Assembly (NCBI RefSeq): GCF_032062135.1
Contig: NC_092862.1
Location: 98,024,547-98,088,546 of the forward strand
Reading direction: 5' to 3'
Origin: Pyxicephalus adspersus
Taxonomy: Eukaryota > Chordata > Amphibia > Anura > Pyxicephalidae
DNA length: 64,000 nucleotides
Below the pieces are notes generated by a model, which saw only the letters and a list, made by a program, of their open reading frames with translations, searched no databases and was not told the DNA's origin. Below, piece by piece: positions 48,637 to 60,896 of this stretch (position 1 is its first letter; every line of letters starts with the position of its first letter). The position numbers were made by a program, and so were the translations under genes.

Positions 48637-48765
48637 ATTATTAAACAGGATTTATATAGCGCCAATTTATTATGCAGCGCTATACAATAAATAGGGGTTT
48701 CAAATGCTAGACAGTGACACAGGAGGAGGAGGGGACCCTGCTCCAAAGAGTTTACAATCTAGGAT
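48637..48765 (-). mobile_element. SINE 3' tail fragment
   Basis: Minus orientation: TTATTATTAAACAGGATTTA, TATAGCGCCAATTTATTATG and CAGCGCTATACAATAAATAG match the local SINE tail. The part to the right (CAAAGAGTTTACAATCTAGG) corresponds to the ACATTAGATTGTGAGCTCC motif of other copies, diverged. Confidence 0.7.
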
Positions 48766-48832
48766 CTGTAAATCCATCTACACCTACCCAATAGAGATAC
48801 CATGACACATGACTGTTTTTACCACCCATGTA

Positions 48833-49090
48833 AAGGTACGTACACACACACCAGATGTTTCTTGCTCGAGACAAGGTTGTTCTCATCTCAGGCAAAAATC
48901 TGATGCATACACAGCAGTCCCCCGATGTCACAGCAGATTGATGAATGACCAATCAGGCAAGACCACTGTGCACTCCTTTAGAGGAGAGCACAGCAGGGTG
49001 CCACTTGTTCACTCCCCCACCCCCCACCCCTTTAGAGTGTGTACTTGTTTCTTTCACTGGAAATGATCACAGAACATCAATTCCAGCGAC
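48833..49090 (+). mobile_element. Harbinger-like short element, diverged copy
   Basis: Starts TAAAGGTACGTACACACAC; has AGAGGAGAGCACAGCAGGGTG and TCACTGGAAATGATCACAGA, which correspond to the GC-rich block and the GGAAAGGATC hairpin of other copies. The right end is unclear. No coding sequence. Confidence 0.6.
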
Positions 49091-49671
49091 AATCATTTGC
49101 AGTTGAATAGATTACATTGGAGTGAATAGATTTTAAGCCCTCCAATTTTATTCACTCTGATTATCTTGATTACTTGAATAAAACTCAGGTATTGTCTCAG
49201 CTTCTCATACTAAACACTTTATAGACACTCAAAAAAAAGGGCTGAGGGCTATTTTGTTGTTATTGCTTTGCACTGTCTTTTACTTGTTTTTGTAATTTTC
49301 TAGTGTAAAATGTTATTTTTTTTGTTTTCTAGCCTGTACTAAACAAGTGACTCTGAAATGTGGTTCTGTTAGCAATATGCCTTCTTTATATTTCTGATCA
49401 ATACCACATGCAGAGAGGCGTCTTGGCCACGAGGAGTTACTTCTTTATGTGAATAGTGCAGGTCTGAGTTACCTGAAAAGTATGAGTGCTTCTAGTGCAC
49501 AACAAACTATTTCTTGGAACAGGAATACGTCTTCATCTGTATTTGGCAGACTGGATATAATACAGATGGATCCGTTCATTGTAGCTACACAGAGGGGTCT
49601 CAATAGAATATTTTTCCATCTAAGAGTGGAAAAATTCCATTTAATCTATTTCATGTATTGCAAAACAGTGG

Positions 49672-49916
49672 GACTAATTTATCAAAGCTCTACAAGACTG
49701 GAGAAGATAGACTCCTTTGGGTGAACCTGGGTGATCCAGCAAACCTGGAGTAGATCTAGTCTAGGATTTAAAACACTTGCCAAATAATAACAAAATATTT
49801 ACAAAAATATTAATAAAAAAACATTTGCCAAATAATAACAAAATAAATCCATTCCAGGTTTGCTGGGTTACCCATGATAGACTATCTATTCGAGAACTTT
49901 GATAAATCAGACCAAT
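49672..49916. repeat. fold-back short element, copy 3, with internal duplication
   Basis: Left GGACTAATTTATCAAAGCTC and GATCCAGCAAACCTGGAGTAG; right CCATTCCAGGTTTGCTGGG and CTTTGATAAATCAGACC. Near the loop CTTGCCAAATAATAACAAAAT is repeated at 49779 and 49829, a local duplication. In dpy19l1 intron 3. Confidence 0.82.
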
Positions 49917-50215
49917 TATATAGAGAGTACATTTGATTTTTAGTTGTGGTATATTAGGTCTCATCATGACTTTAGTCGATATGTATACATCAATAAATCT
50001 ATTTTATTTGACCATACAGCTATTTCTAAACACATTACCAGTCTGGCCTCCAGATACTCCAGTTCAGTGGCTGTATCGTAGGAGCCTTAAGGTGTATATA
50101 CGCCGTAACAACTTTTTTTTTGTTGGTTCAATAAAAAAAAAAAAAACAATACCTTTTGGTCTTGCCAGAAATCATATAATCTGATAAATTCCTTTACTCT
50201 CTGCCTCCACTGTAG

Positions 50216-50303
50216 GAGTTACATATCAACACTTTTTGAGAATGACCGCCATTTTTCTCACCTTTCAACACTGGAACGAGAAATGGGTTTCCGCACTGAA
50301 ATG
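50216..50303 (+). CDS. dpy19l1: dpy19l1 coding exon 3 (first luminal loop)
   Basis: Residues 88-117. It encodes [20 protein letters not shown] and REMGFRTEM, the family signature in the first ER-luminal loop; an acidic residue in this EREMxFRTE segment is thought to be catalytic in the dpy-19 structure. Human has T where this protein has G in REMxF. Acceptor CTGTAG|G, donor GAAATG|GTTTGT. Confidence 0.96.
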
Positions 50304-50309
50304 GTTTGT

Positions 50310-51135
50310 TTTTTTACTATTATTCTTAAAAATATATTTATGTGGCCATTGTCTTGAAATGTGAATGCTTTGCTTGTGTGTCTTTTTTAGTATTGTTTTG
50401 CAGTAAATGTTCAGAAAAGTTCCAGTTTTCTTTAGTTGGCCTTTGTGGAATAAGGGAAGAGGGTTGGTATAGCAATGCAGCACCAAGCATTAAAATTTAC
50501 CCTGTGATAATTGTTTGCTTAATTTATTGTTCTCCTTTTAGAAAAAGTTTACCTATATGTGCCCAAATCCAACAAAAGAACTATAGTTCAGGAGGTGTTG
50601 AGAGAAGTCAGAACACTTACTATAGTTTAGGGAATGTAAAACTATATTTTAATAAATAGGTGCATCTAAAATGTGCACATACTGTAAATAAAAATGTGGT
50701 CACTTTAATTGTCATGACTCTATCAGTTACCATCACAATTTTATCCACAAATATTGTACTGGGACTAATGCTGGCTAGGTCAAAATCTCATTGGAAAAAA
50801 TTAATTCTGCATTAAAATGTATTCCAGTTTCTTGGCCTGTTTAGTTTGTCACATAATATAGAAGCTATTTTAAAGGAAATCTGGCTAACAAGCGAGCACT
50901 TGGACATGCAGTGTTCCACTAATTAGACAATATACTTTGTTTCCACTGAGTGTGTCAGTGTTCATAACATATTGTGCCCACTGAGGCACTGAAAAATTAA
51001 ATTGGAACCACTGGGGATATGCTGCAAAGTTGTACTCATTTAAAATTTAGGAGAGGAAAAACAATATGAAATGTCTATAGCCGGTAAAAAGATTTATTCA
51101 CTGGGATTATATGTATTAGAAGAAATTATAAATAA
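50310..51135. other. dpy19l1 intron 4, no recognised feature
   Basis: No gene or repeat supported. Confidence 0.5.
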
Positions 51136-51144
51136 TACCTAGAT

Positions 51145-51370
51145 CAATATTTCTCAACCTAGGTTTCCTCCAGAGATTGCTAGGGTTCCAGTGAGCCAAT
51201 GCGTAGTTGTATGCCAGTCAGGTCAGTTTAGGTGACCCCAATAATCTTTTTTGTGTAAGGGTGACATTATTACCAGTGGCCAGCAATGTAAGACCACCAT
51301 ACTAATATACTGTTAGCTGTGGATATACTAATTATAGCAGGGGTTCCCTAGGGACCTGAAAGTTTTTTCA
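51145..51370 (+). mobile_element. hAT-like short element, copy
   Basis: Begins CAATATTTCTCAACCTAGG and carries GGTCAGTTTAGGTGACCCCA, GTGACATTATTACCAGTGGC, GCCAGCAATGTAAGACC and GGGGTTCCCTAGGGACC. Confidence 0.82.
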
Positions 51371-51852
51371 AGGCAGTGTTCTCTCCAGCCCCTTTTAGCT
51401 GGGCATACTAATTGGCATGTTCCATGACCTGACTGTTTTTGGTTGGTTGCTGATAAGTTGGGTCACAAAACTGGGGCTGCCACCTGTCTACAGCTTCTTC
51501 CCACCCAGCTTAGGGTTCTCCTGTATTAAGATTGAGAAAGGCAGACCTGGATGAAGATGGTGTGACTCCTATGGTTGGTAGGCTTTATGGCTGACAGTCC
51601 AGATGAAATGTTGAAGTACAGACATATCTATTGGTATTTTAAAGAGTCATGTATGCTGTATCAATACATTCAGAAAAATCCAAATTTATATATTCTGCAG
51701 TGAGCTATGGTGTATAGCACACATATGTAGAGCACATTTTACATTATTGTTAATGTAATATTTTGACTTGCTTATGTTTTGTTGTAAATCGTTGTAGATT
51801 AGTTACAAGATGCAGGATGGAATACCTAATATTATGTTCTGTCCACATTAGC

Positions 51853-51908
51853 GGTTATCGAATTGAATATGAACTGTGCAGGTTATCGAATTGAATATGA
51901 ACTGTGCA
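51853..51908. repeat. exact 28-base tandem duplication
   Basis: GGTTATCGAATTGAATATG followed by AACTGTGCA is present twice in direct succession with no difference. Confidence 0.97.
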
Positions 51909-51944
51909 GGAAGAGCATTGTTTCTAGCGTGTCATCGGACTTTC

Positions 51945-52248
51945 TTGCAATTTTTTACTCAAGTTCTTCAGGACTACAGAAGATAGACCATAATGGGAAA
52001 ACCTAGGTGACAACACCTAGGTACCTGGATTAAATCACTGTTCTTGCTGCAAGTGCATGCACATGGATTCACTTTCTCAATTCTACCTAAAATCTGCATT
52101 GAACTGATTCAGGATTGAAACCATTTTGCACCTAAAAGCAAACAATTTCAGGAAATTTATTCCAGCATTGCTGGATCACCTAGATTCTCCCGATTAGTCT
52201 ATCTTCTCCAGTCTTGGAGACGTTTAGTAAATTAGGCCCACATCTGCA
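51945..52248. repeat. fold-back short element, copy 4
   Basis: Left arm CAGGACTACAGAAGATAGAC; right arm TAGTCTATCTTCTCCAGTCTTG followed by CGTTTAGTAAATTAGGCCC. Larger central region than other copies. Confidence 0.75.
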
Positions 52249-52888
52249 TTGTACAAGAGGACAGTAACATCTTGTATTTTTATTGTGTATATAAATTTGG
52301 CTTCATTGGTTCTCTTGCTTAACATTTGTTTACACCATTAAGGTACCATTTTGAAGGAAACCAATCATGAGATAATTCCAATCTAAATAGTGACATATAT
52401 CAAATATTTTTTTATTGATATAAGAATTTATTCTAAATGTAACCTTCAAAACATAATTATAATAAACATTACTAAGTTAAAAATTCTCTAAGACAAAAAA
52501 AAAATGTAGTGTAGTAAATGAAAAACTAATTTTAACTTAATATCATCATAGTTTTCTTTTACATACCAATATCCTGTGTGCTGAGCAGATGAGGTTAAAA
52601 TAAGCGTACCCTACCTTCATAAATTCTCTTTGTAGACTTTAGACTGAAAACAAAAAGCTCTTTCTAATAAAATTAACATTTCTATCTTTGACTTGTATGC
52701 AAATTTTCATTAAACCATGGAAATCAATCAGACATTTGCTTTGTGCTGAACAAGACAGATAAAAGTTAATTGCTGATTGTTATTATCTAAATGTACTTTG
52801 GAAACGTAATGCATTATATTAATAATTAGGCTTTTACTTTGTGATATTGTTAGCAAGGTTCATACATAATTTTTAAATGTTTCCTCAG

Positions 52889-53026
52889 GGCCTGTATTAT
52901 TCCTATTTCAAATCTGTCATTGAAGCTCCATCGTATTTTTCGGGGTTGCATCTGATAATGAATGATAATGTTACAGAATATCCTAGTGTGATAAATACAT
53001 TGCAGAGATTTAATCTGTATCCAGAG
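52889..53026 (+). CDS. dpy19l1: dpy19l1 coding exon 4
   Basis: Residues 118-163, phase 0 both sides. It contains [38 protein letters not shown] and LYPE, all conserved dpy-19 blocks; the TEYP..INTLxRFNLYPE run is especially diagnostic of L1/L2. Acceptor TTTCCTCAG|GGC, donor CCAGAG|GTAAGA. Confidence 0.97.
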
Positions 53027-53401
53027 GTAAGATATGCATGTTTAGAAAAATAGATATCTGCATGTATCTATATACATAATATTCTTTTTTTATACTTATA
53101 ACTATCTATTTTTTGTGTGTGTGGTGGGGGGGGGGGGGATTTGGTTGCCCAAATATAAGTCATACAAGTCATACAAACGAGAGCAGCAGCAGAGGCAGAG
53201 TCTGAGGAGGAAAGCCAAGTTTCAGTGAGAGCCAAGAACTTTTAACGATTTAGAGAGGAGAAGGTTGTGGATGGAGGTTAGCTTATTACAGACAGATCTG
53301 GCATTCCATAGACTGCCAGAGAAAGGGCAGGGAATCTGACATTCCATGTCCATGTCTTTCATTGGTAAATGATTCCCACAAGGCACTGTGAATGTCTGTC
53401 A

Positions 53402-53580
53402 TTGGCCCTGATTTTTTTCTGTTTTAAAGCTCTCTAAGTTTGGAGATGATAGACTAATGATAGCAAATGATTTTTAAGAAATCCATTCCAGATTTGCTGG
53501 ATCACCCACATTCTTCCTTGATAGTCCATCCTCTCCAGTCTTAGAGAGTTCTAATAAATCATGTCTCTCAGCCTCTTTAC
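53402..53580. repeat. fold-back short element, copy 5
   Basis: Left GGCCCTGATTTTTTTCTG and AGCTCTCTAAGTTTGGAGA; right GATTTGCTGGATCACCC and TCTTAGAGAGTTCTAATAAATC. Left arm is partly deleted, so the hairpin is shorter. Confidence 0.75.
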
Positions 53581-53744
53581 TTCCAAACTTTAGCTTAAGA
53601 GCAGACTTCCTGGTTTAGGTCCCCTTTTTTCTAAAAGGAAAAGGCAAAAACTGGAAGTATCTGATTGGTAATTTATTTTATATAAATATGACCACATGTA
53701 TAGGTTTGATGATATGAAAAGTAATTTTAATTTACAATATCTCC

Positions 53745-53818
53745 TTTAAACCCTATTTAATGTACAGCGCCGCGTAATATGTTGGCACTATATAACTCCT
53801 GTTTAATAATAATAACCA
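53745..53818 (+). mobile_element. SINE 3' tail fragment
   Basis: TTTAATGTACAGCGCCGCGT, AATATGTTGGCACTATATAAC and CTGTTTAATAATAATAACC: truncated SINE in plus orientation. Confidence 0.8.
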
Positions 53819-53819
53819 C

Positions 53820-54435
53820 AATAGTCACAGGAATATAAAAGAAGGACTTCAAACAAAAATAGCTAATAATGGATTTCCTGTAAAGTCCGGGGGCTTACAC
53901 GCATGTTCTTCTGTCCTTCTACTGTGATGTGCTCCGCGTATGTGAACACAGCTGCAAACCCAGAGATGTTTCACACTGTTAGGTCATGCTTAGACATATG
54001 CAAATTCTGGCTTTTAGAATGTTAGATTTTGAGTATAATTCTTTTGATGGTGCCTGTTATGCATCAGCCATGCTAATTTGCATTCTTTGTACAGGTTTTC
54101 TTTAAAATGTACAAATACCCCAAGTATGAAGGACAAATGTATTGCAGAGGTTAAGTCAGGTTTCATTTCATAACATTTTTTAAAAGAAAGACTTACACTG
54201 GCATTTAAGTATAAATCTGCACTGTAGGTGCTGCAGGTACTTTTTGGCCTTTTCTTCTTAAAATTACTACTTTCCTATTTTCTGCAGTGTTGCACGGCTA
54301 CAGGAAGGGAACATTCCTAGATCTTAGTATTCTTATGCACAGTTAGAGATTTTCCACCTTTTGCAGTTAATTTTATTAAATAGAAAATTTGCTTTTAAAT
54401 CCTCGTTGCCAGTAGCATCAAATCCCTTTCTCCAT
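53820..54435. other. dpy19l1 intron 5, no recognised feature
   Basis: Nothing supported. Confidence 0.5.
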
Positions 54436-54439
54436 GCAG

Positions 54440-54560
54440 GTGATCTTGGCCAGCTGGTTCCGCGTTTACACCACAACAATGAAATTTGTTGGCATTGAGA
54501 CTAAAATCTGCTGGACGGTTAATCGAGGGGATGATCTCAGTCCTGTTGAAAGCTGCGAAG
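54440..54560 (+). CDS. dpy19l1: dpy19l1 coding exon 5
   Basis: Residues 164-204. It encodes VILASWFRVYTTTMKFVGIE, then TKICWTVNRGDDLSPVESCE, a luminal region with two cysteines conserved in L1/L2. Acceptor CATGCAG|GTG, donor GCGAAG|GTAATT, phase 1 out. Confidence 0.96.
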
Positions 54561-54643
54561 GTAATTGAAGATGACATCTTGCCTAAAAATAAAAGGTTCT
54601 TTCACTCTAAAAGTAATTTGTATTTATTGTTTTCTTTTTTCAG

Positions 54644-54737
54644 GTCTTGGTGATCCTGCCTATTTTTATGTTACTTTTATATTTCTTTTAAATGGATTAA
54701 TGATGTCATTGTTCTATATTTATGGAACATATTTAAG
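54644..54737 (+). CDS. dpy19l1: dpy19l1 coding exon 6 (membrane helix)
   Basis: Residues 204-235. GLGDPAYFYVTFIFLLNGL then MMSLFYIYGTYL form a long hydrophobic helix, the second or third membrane span. Acceptor TTTTTTCAG|GTC, donor TTTAAG|GTAAGC. The preceding intron is only 83 bases, the shortest in the gene. Confidence 0.96.
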
Positions 54738-54739
54738 GT

Positions 54740-56138
54740 AAGCAAAAGTAATAATCAGTTTTGATAAATTGTTAAGCTTTTAAATGTTACATTGATCATA
54801 TTTATAAAGTTGTATGTAATTTATATTCATATATGAATTAATATTGGACAAAAGGATTCTAAGAGAATTGGGTTTTTAGTAGCTTTACAACCATCATGCC
54901 TGATTGAAACAATCCCATACAGAACAGGTCTCTTCTTTTAATGAAGTAGTGGAATAAGCTGTTACCAACATGCTTTTTTCGGCACTTTAGTTAGTAGAAA
55001 CGCTTCAGCAGTGGTGGTCAACATATAAAATATAAAAGGCTTCAGGGCCACAGCCCCTCCAAAAGCCCAAATGGTTGCATTATATTGTTTGTACATGTGT
55101 TATTATTTTTAGATTTTTGGTAAAAATATTATAAAGCAAGTTTAAAGAAGTTGATTCTAATCTAGAATTTTGGAGTTCTGTCCTTCATTTCCTTCTAAAT
55201 GGCTAAGTGACAGAGGAGAAGTTCTAATTTAGGAAATATTTTTCGTGCTGATGACATTACATACTCCAGGAAAAAAAAATTGTGAGGATATATAGCAAAA
55301 CAGTAATATTTTACAGGTTTGCAATGATAAAAAATGATTTTTTTGCTCACTTTTATAAATATTTGACACTTACAAAAAGTGAAAAAAATTCCATATTTGC
55401 TGGGATCTGTAAACCAAAAGAGACAGTGCATATATATTTAACTGATTCATTTATTTCATTTGATGTATTTCTTTTTTTTTTAAATATAATTATGTAAATG
55501 TTTTCTTTTTGTGGGGTCTGAGTCAGGTCCTGCTCCTGCTCCCCTGCTGCAACAGATGACAAAATAGTGATCTGATGCTTGGATCTATTAGCACTTGTGG
55601 ACCTCTAATTCAGTAATTGAATCTCCAGTGTTGCTACAGAAGAGCCACATCAGCTCTGTCCTCTACAGAGCCAGACTTACAAAAAATCCAGATCTTCCCC
55701 TTTTTTAGACATTTCTCCTATAACACAGCAACATGTAAGCACATGTAAGACAGGTTCCTGTACTAAACCCCACTTGTATCTTTGGCTCTCCGTGTGCAGC
55801 AATCTGTGCCCTAGGCCTAATTCAAGGTCTAGAGCACAGAGTTTTGCATGCTGAGAAACAGGGATCTTCAGCATGTGATGGAACCTGAAGTTCAACCTAT
55901 TGGCTCAATTTAGGACTACATGCAATTCAATATTTATAATTTCTCTAACTCATAAAAAGAAAATACATTTCACAACTTTTTATCTTTTAGCTAATGCTAA
56001 CAATATAATTTTTTAGGCCTACATATTGTACACAAAAGGAATCTCCAGGTTTTGCATTTCACATCTAATACTTTGTGTATGGCATTATAAACCTAAAACC
56101 CAATGTGTGTAATATTTATTTTCTGTGTGTTCATTTTG
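54740..56138. other. dpy19l1 intron 7, no recognised feature
   Basis: AT-rich; open frames here have no recognisable domain. Confidence 0.5.
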
Positions 56139-56141
56139 TAG

Positions 56142-56199
56142 TGGCAATCAACTTGGAGGGTTTGTTACAGTCATATGTTTCTTCTATAACCACGGCGAG
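56142..56199 (+). CDS. dpy19l1: dpy19l1 coding exon 7
   Basis: Residues 235-254, SGNQLGGFVTVICFFYNHGE, another hydrophobic segment ending in the conserved NHGE before the next exon's TRVMW. Acceptor TTTGTAG|TGG, donor GGCGAG|GTACGT. The GNQLGG start resembles DPY19L2 (GTQLGG) a little more than L1 (GSRLGG). Confidence 0.95.
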
Positions 56200-56699
56200 G
56201 TACGTACAAGTAATTCCTAAACATTATTGTTTCCATCTTATTTGGGAAATTATTAAAATCTGACACGTATTCTCATCTGCATTGGTATTTTTTTATTTAT
56301 AACAAGCTAAAGTTCAATTTAACTTTTCTAGAAAAGCTTAAAACTGGCATGTATAGAAAACTTTGGTAAGTTGTAAAAGTTTTTATTTTAGGATTTTAAT
56401 ATTTAAGCCTTAGCACTGTAGGGAAATGGTATGGTCCAGCATTTAGTTATATAAAATGTTGGTAGATGTAGTAGATTTCCTGCAGTAGTCTGACCTGTCC
56501 ACTGTGGAAACAGAAATGGAGGTGCACAGACTCATAGTTGTATTGTGGCAATGTAAGTATATACATTTGACCCTGTAACACCTTCGTTATAGTCCCTGTA
56601 CAACAGGGCTGGAGTGTAAAAGGAAGAAGCAGTACAAGAAGTTAATTAGGTAATATCTAAACTAATAAAAGCAATGGAGGAACTCCACTATTAGCTGAT

Positions 56700-57212
56700 C
56701 CTAATATATTCTCCCTTGAGGAGACATGTTTAAGGGAAATATGATCACCCTATATAAATATAAATAATGGTCCATATAGATAGTTATTCACTTCAAGGTC
56801 ATTACAAAGAACAAGAGGGCACTCTTTGCATCTGGAGGAAAAGAAATGTAATCTCCGGATAAGGAAGGGATTCTTCACTTCAGTCTGTGAAAATGTGGAG
56901 TTGGCTACCTCAGGAACTATTATAGATTGCTTTAGGAAAAAGCCGGATGTTTTTCTAGAAGCATTAAAGTTGATCTAGGGAACATCTAAACAAAGATTGT
57001 TGATCTAGGGAACATCTGAATCCCTCATGGAACCAGGAAGGAATTTTTCCCCCTGTTGGTGCACATTTTACCAGGGTTTTTTTTGCCTTCCTCTGGATCA
57101 ACTATGTCCATAGGGTTTTATATCTGGAATATGTTTATTTCCCTAGGGTATGTATTGGATGGAGTTATGTCTTTTTTCAAACTTACCTACTATGTAACTA
57201 TGTTATATGCTA
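56700..57212 (+). repeat. amphibian interspersed repeat of uncertain class
   Basis: Words such as GAGGACAT...CCTATATAAATATA, TTCTTCACTTCAGTCTGTGA, CCAGGAAGGAATTTTTCCCC, TTTTGCCTTCCTCTGGATCA and TACTATGTAACTATG are, from memory, typical of a high-copy frog repeat. There is no second copy in the window. It has a partial internal duplication of GTTGATCTAGGGAACATCT (56968 and 56999). Confidence 0.55.
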
Positions 57213-57214
57213 AC

Positions 57215-59488
57215 AAAACGTATGTTGTAAAAAATAAGGGAAACAAAAGATTGAAAGAATAAGCAGCAGCACAGTGACATTTTTCAGCGACAGGCTGAAA
57301 TAGGAATTACCATAAACACCATAGTTTATAGACAGTTAATCTAGTAAATCAAGCACTTTAGCATGTTAGAATAAACTTAATTGCCAGGGAGCTGAGATGC
57401 GAAAAGCAATAGAGAAAGAAGAGCGTGCTGGTAATAGAAATTAGTTTAAGGTGGTGAAAGGACACAGACACTTTGAGAAGAGAGAGTGAAGGAGATCATC
57501 ATGTCTAGTAATAAATGGGTCTGGAAGAAAGAGGACATTAATATAAGTCTAGCGTGAAAAAAGTGGGATGTTGTGTTATCACTTTCTCATTCCCATCCAT
57601 CCTCCCCTAAAGTCAATGTATACATCATGTTTAATAAAACATTGAGCTGATTTCGGTTTTGACAAATGAGTACAGGATCCACTGAAAGGGGGAGTGTAAG
57701 CTGGTAAAAACTGTAAAATTGTGTATAAGTGTTCATCAAGCAGACAGAACTCTTCTAATATCTCAAGGATTTAGGGCATAACAGAAAAGAAATTACTTTC
57801 TGTACAATCATTGCATTGGTAGTTTTCTCCAAAACTTTATCTTTCTTGTAATTTGCTCATTGCCTTTCCTTGTAATCTGCGCACGGCATGTGATCAAATA
57901 ATAGCACGCTGTTTCATAAAGACTGCAGTGTCCGAATGGATGTATAGAAGTGATTGCAGGTTATTGAGAGGAATTTAAGCTAGTTAAATATGTTATTTCT
58001 CAGTATTTGAAAGAACTGAGAATCTGCAAAACAGTTTTCTAAAAGCCTTGTGATGTATCTAGCTGACGATAGCGGGTGGTCTGAATTTGCTGACTTAATG
58101 CTTGTTCTCAATCACTGGCTCACTATTTAATAAAGCCTGTGTTGGAATGACAGTAATCAAGCCAGCACATTAAAAAATTATATAAAATGGCATTTCTACA
58201 TTAATGTGCTCACTTTTTTTCCTGAAAGACAATAACTTGGGTCTGAGGCATATACCAAACTAATAGTATTATTAGAATTGTTTATATTTAAATACCACAG
58301 GATACAGTGAGGATGACTATGTTATTGATATTAATAAGTTTAGTATGAAAGATAAGCCTAGATTTGGAGGTGGATGAACATTTTATTTCATGCCTCGTTT
58401 CTGTAGAGCTTCCAGTGTTTGAAGCCCAGCACAGATCACTTCTGAGGTTTATTGTTATTCAGCTTGCTGTGATTGACACATAAAAGCCTCCAAATAATTT
58501 GGCACCCAGACAAAGCGAGTTAAAAGACTGTATGTAAGGACTATAATGTAAATGAGTAAGGATTTACTTAGTCTATTGTTAAATTGAATACATATAAGTC
58601 AGCTGTATTTACACATTAATATAAAACAAAGGAGAAAATGTCAAATAAAAAGCAGCTGGTGTAAACAGGATACAGGGTATGAAGCCTAAAAACTACAAAT
58701 AAGTCATAAAATACATTGTGCTGCTATAAAAGTAGTAGACAAAATAGAATATAAAATGTTTGAGCATGACATTCCAGGCACAAAGATAAAGGGCAGTGAA
58801 TTCAGAAAAGGTTCTTGTAAACTGCATCAACATTGCTCATTGTATGAGCACAAAAGCTCAGAGGAATTTACAGGTCTGATGTCTGACCACACACTTTCTG
58901 AGAGTGCCCTCTCCCTGCACTCAATAGGGCAGACAGCAATTTAAAACCACTCTCATATAAAGCTTTTTTCTTACACCTTTCTACCATTTAAATCCTAAAG
59001 TCTTAATTCAAGAACACAAATGTAATATATTGTAGGTTTTGAAGATTTTAGATTTTTTTTTTCAGACTAAGTACATTTCATACAAGTACAGAAAACACAT
59101 GTTGTCCTTTTAACTACTTGTGTACTGATTTTGAAATGCTTTAAAATATTCATGTTTTTGCTTTGGGTAAAGATATGTTTTATTGTTGTGCATTGCATAT
59201 TTATCTAAACCTTTTAATATTTCAGATCCTAAACTGTATTCTGTAAATTAATTCCTTTTTATTGTGTAAGTTTAGATTGATGTTAATACTTCCAGTTTGT
59301 TATGTGTGCTAAGTCTCAAATCCCCAGCGCCTTCTCACTTTTCTACTTTCTCTTTAGTCTCTTGATCTATGTTATCCAGTTTAGGTCTCCACATTTGTTA
59401 CTCCTGGGTTTTGGCTATCATGTATAAAGGTCTGTAGAAGTCCAGGAAGTACTGTACCAACGTTATTAGTTATTTCATGACACAGGTC
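57215..59488. other. dpy19l1 intron 8, no recognised feature
   Basis: No gene or nameable repeat. Confidence 0.5.
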
Positions 59489-59491
59489 CCA

Positions 59492-59923
59492 ATTTAAAGC
59501 ATACCTAAACTCAGAAATTTCACTTTACATAAAAGCGTAGACAATACTTTTATGTAAAGTAAAAATTCTGTTGTTTTTTTGTTTTTTTTCGAGAATGAAT
59601 GGGAGCACAAAGCCTCCCATTTATTCTCGTAGGGATACCTATGTCGAGCATCTCGAGAGGCTCTTGGTTGCTCCTTCTGCGCATGCCCGAGGAGCCTTTT
59701 ACACGCATGTGCAGTGAGATCAGAAAGTTTTTTTTCATCCAACGTCACCTGATCTCGCGCCTGGCTCGGGTGACGTAGAAAGAAGAACCGAGGAGAAGAT
59801 GGCGCTGGCTCGGGGACGGATGCCGGGATGACACGGGACCCGATGGAAGACACCTCCGGATGGATCAGACTGTGGGATTGAATTTTTTTTTTTATGCAGT
59901 TTTCAGTTTAGTTCCTCTTTAGG
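59492..59923 (+). repeat. short element with NRF1/CRE/YY1-like motifs, copy 3 (best preserved)
   Basis: Ends TAAAGCATACCTAAACT and AGTTTAGTTCCTCTTTA are inverted. In order: AGGGATACCTATGTC, TTCTGCGCATGCCCGAGGAG, CACGCATGTGCAGTGAGATC, ACGTCACCTGATCTCGCGCC, GGGTGACGTAGAAAGAAG, GAGAAGATGGCGCTGG. The motifs resemble NRF1 (GCGCATGC), CRE/ATF (TGACGT) and YY1 (AAGATGGCG) sites. No protein is encoded. In dpy19l1 intron 8. Confidence 0.8.
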
Positions 59924-59929
59924 ATATTT

Positions 59930-60890
59930 TGTGTAACAATAGAAATATTTGTGGGACGACAAGTGTTAGGAAGGGTTAAAGAGTGACACAAAACACTCGG
60001 TTCTGCTTAATTATTAGTTAGTATTATCTTTATTGTAGGACTCGATTCCACAATTTTCTTGTTTTCTAGCTACAAAGTGTCAGGCAAGTAGAGCATAGTT
60101 AACAGTTATACACAGGTCTCAACCAATCAGATTGTTACATGACCATTACTAGCTCATTTTGATGAGCTAGCCAAACATCCTTGTTATGCTATACTGTCAT
60201 AACATTCATCAATTAATGTGATATATTGTATATTACCATCTGTTTTCCTTTTCATGACTTGTTGAGGCATCAACAACCACAATTTTCTTCATATCAGGTC
60301 ACTCCAACCCAAAACAAGTGTGGGAAGGAGGAGATAAGATGTTCACATATTTTCACAATACATGTGTTCTGTATTCCATTTTTTTTAATTAATTTGCTAA
60401 AAATAATAACTCTAACTAGATAGCTCTCTAGTGGTAGCAACAGGAAGCCCTTCTATTCTTGCCACATTTGTATGTGAATTCTCTACTATTTCCGTCATTA
60501 ACATTATTTAGGCATTGTTATTCATTAATATACTTCAAGTTAAGTTTGTCTTCCCTTATTCCTTACTTTCATACTATAAACTCCCTTTAGATATAGTCAT
60601 AGTTTTTTCACACTGAACCCTTGAGTGTTCTTGAAGTTGTGAAAAAGCACAATATCTAACTTGTCTTGATGTGTTTAATATCATAATATAAACTATACGG
60701 GGCAACGTGTTAATAAGGTGATTTTTACTATTACGGGCAATTCTTTGCTGAGAAATTCTGTTCAAATGCGAGGTACTTTTTTTCTAGTTATTTTCAAAGG
60801 CCCCAATGAAGATGAATAAATAAATGGAGATAAAAATTTTTTTTTTTTTTTTAACATATTTGTGTCTATAGCTAACATAACTTTTTGTGT
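59930..60890. other. dpy19l1 intron 8, no recognised feature
   Basis: A TG-start at about 59970 and some direct repeats looked long-terminal-repeat-like at first sight but have no partner end. Confidence 0.4.
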
Positions 60891-60896
60891 CTATAG

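Noticed and set aside
59940..60450. Possible solo long terminal repeat
   Set aside because: No matching end, no flanking duplication and no second copy; not enough support.
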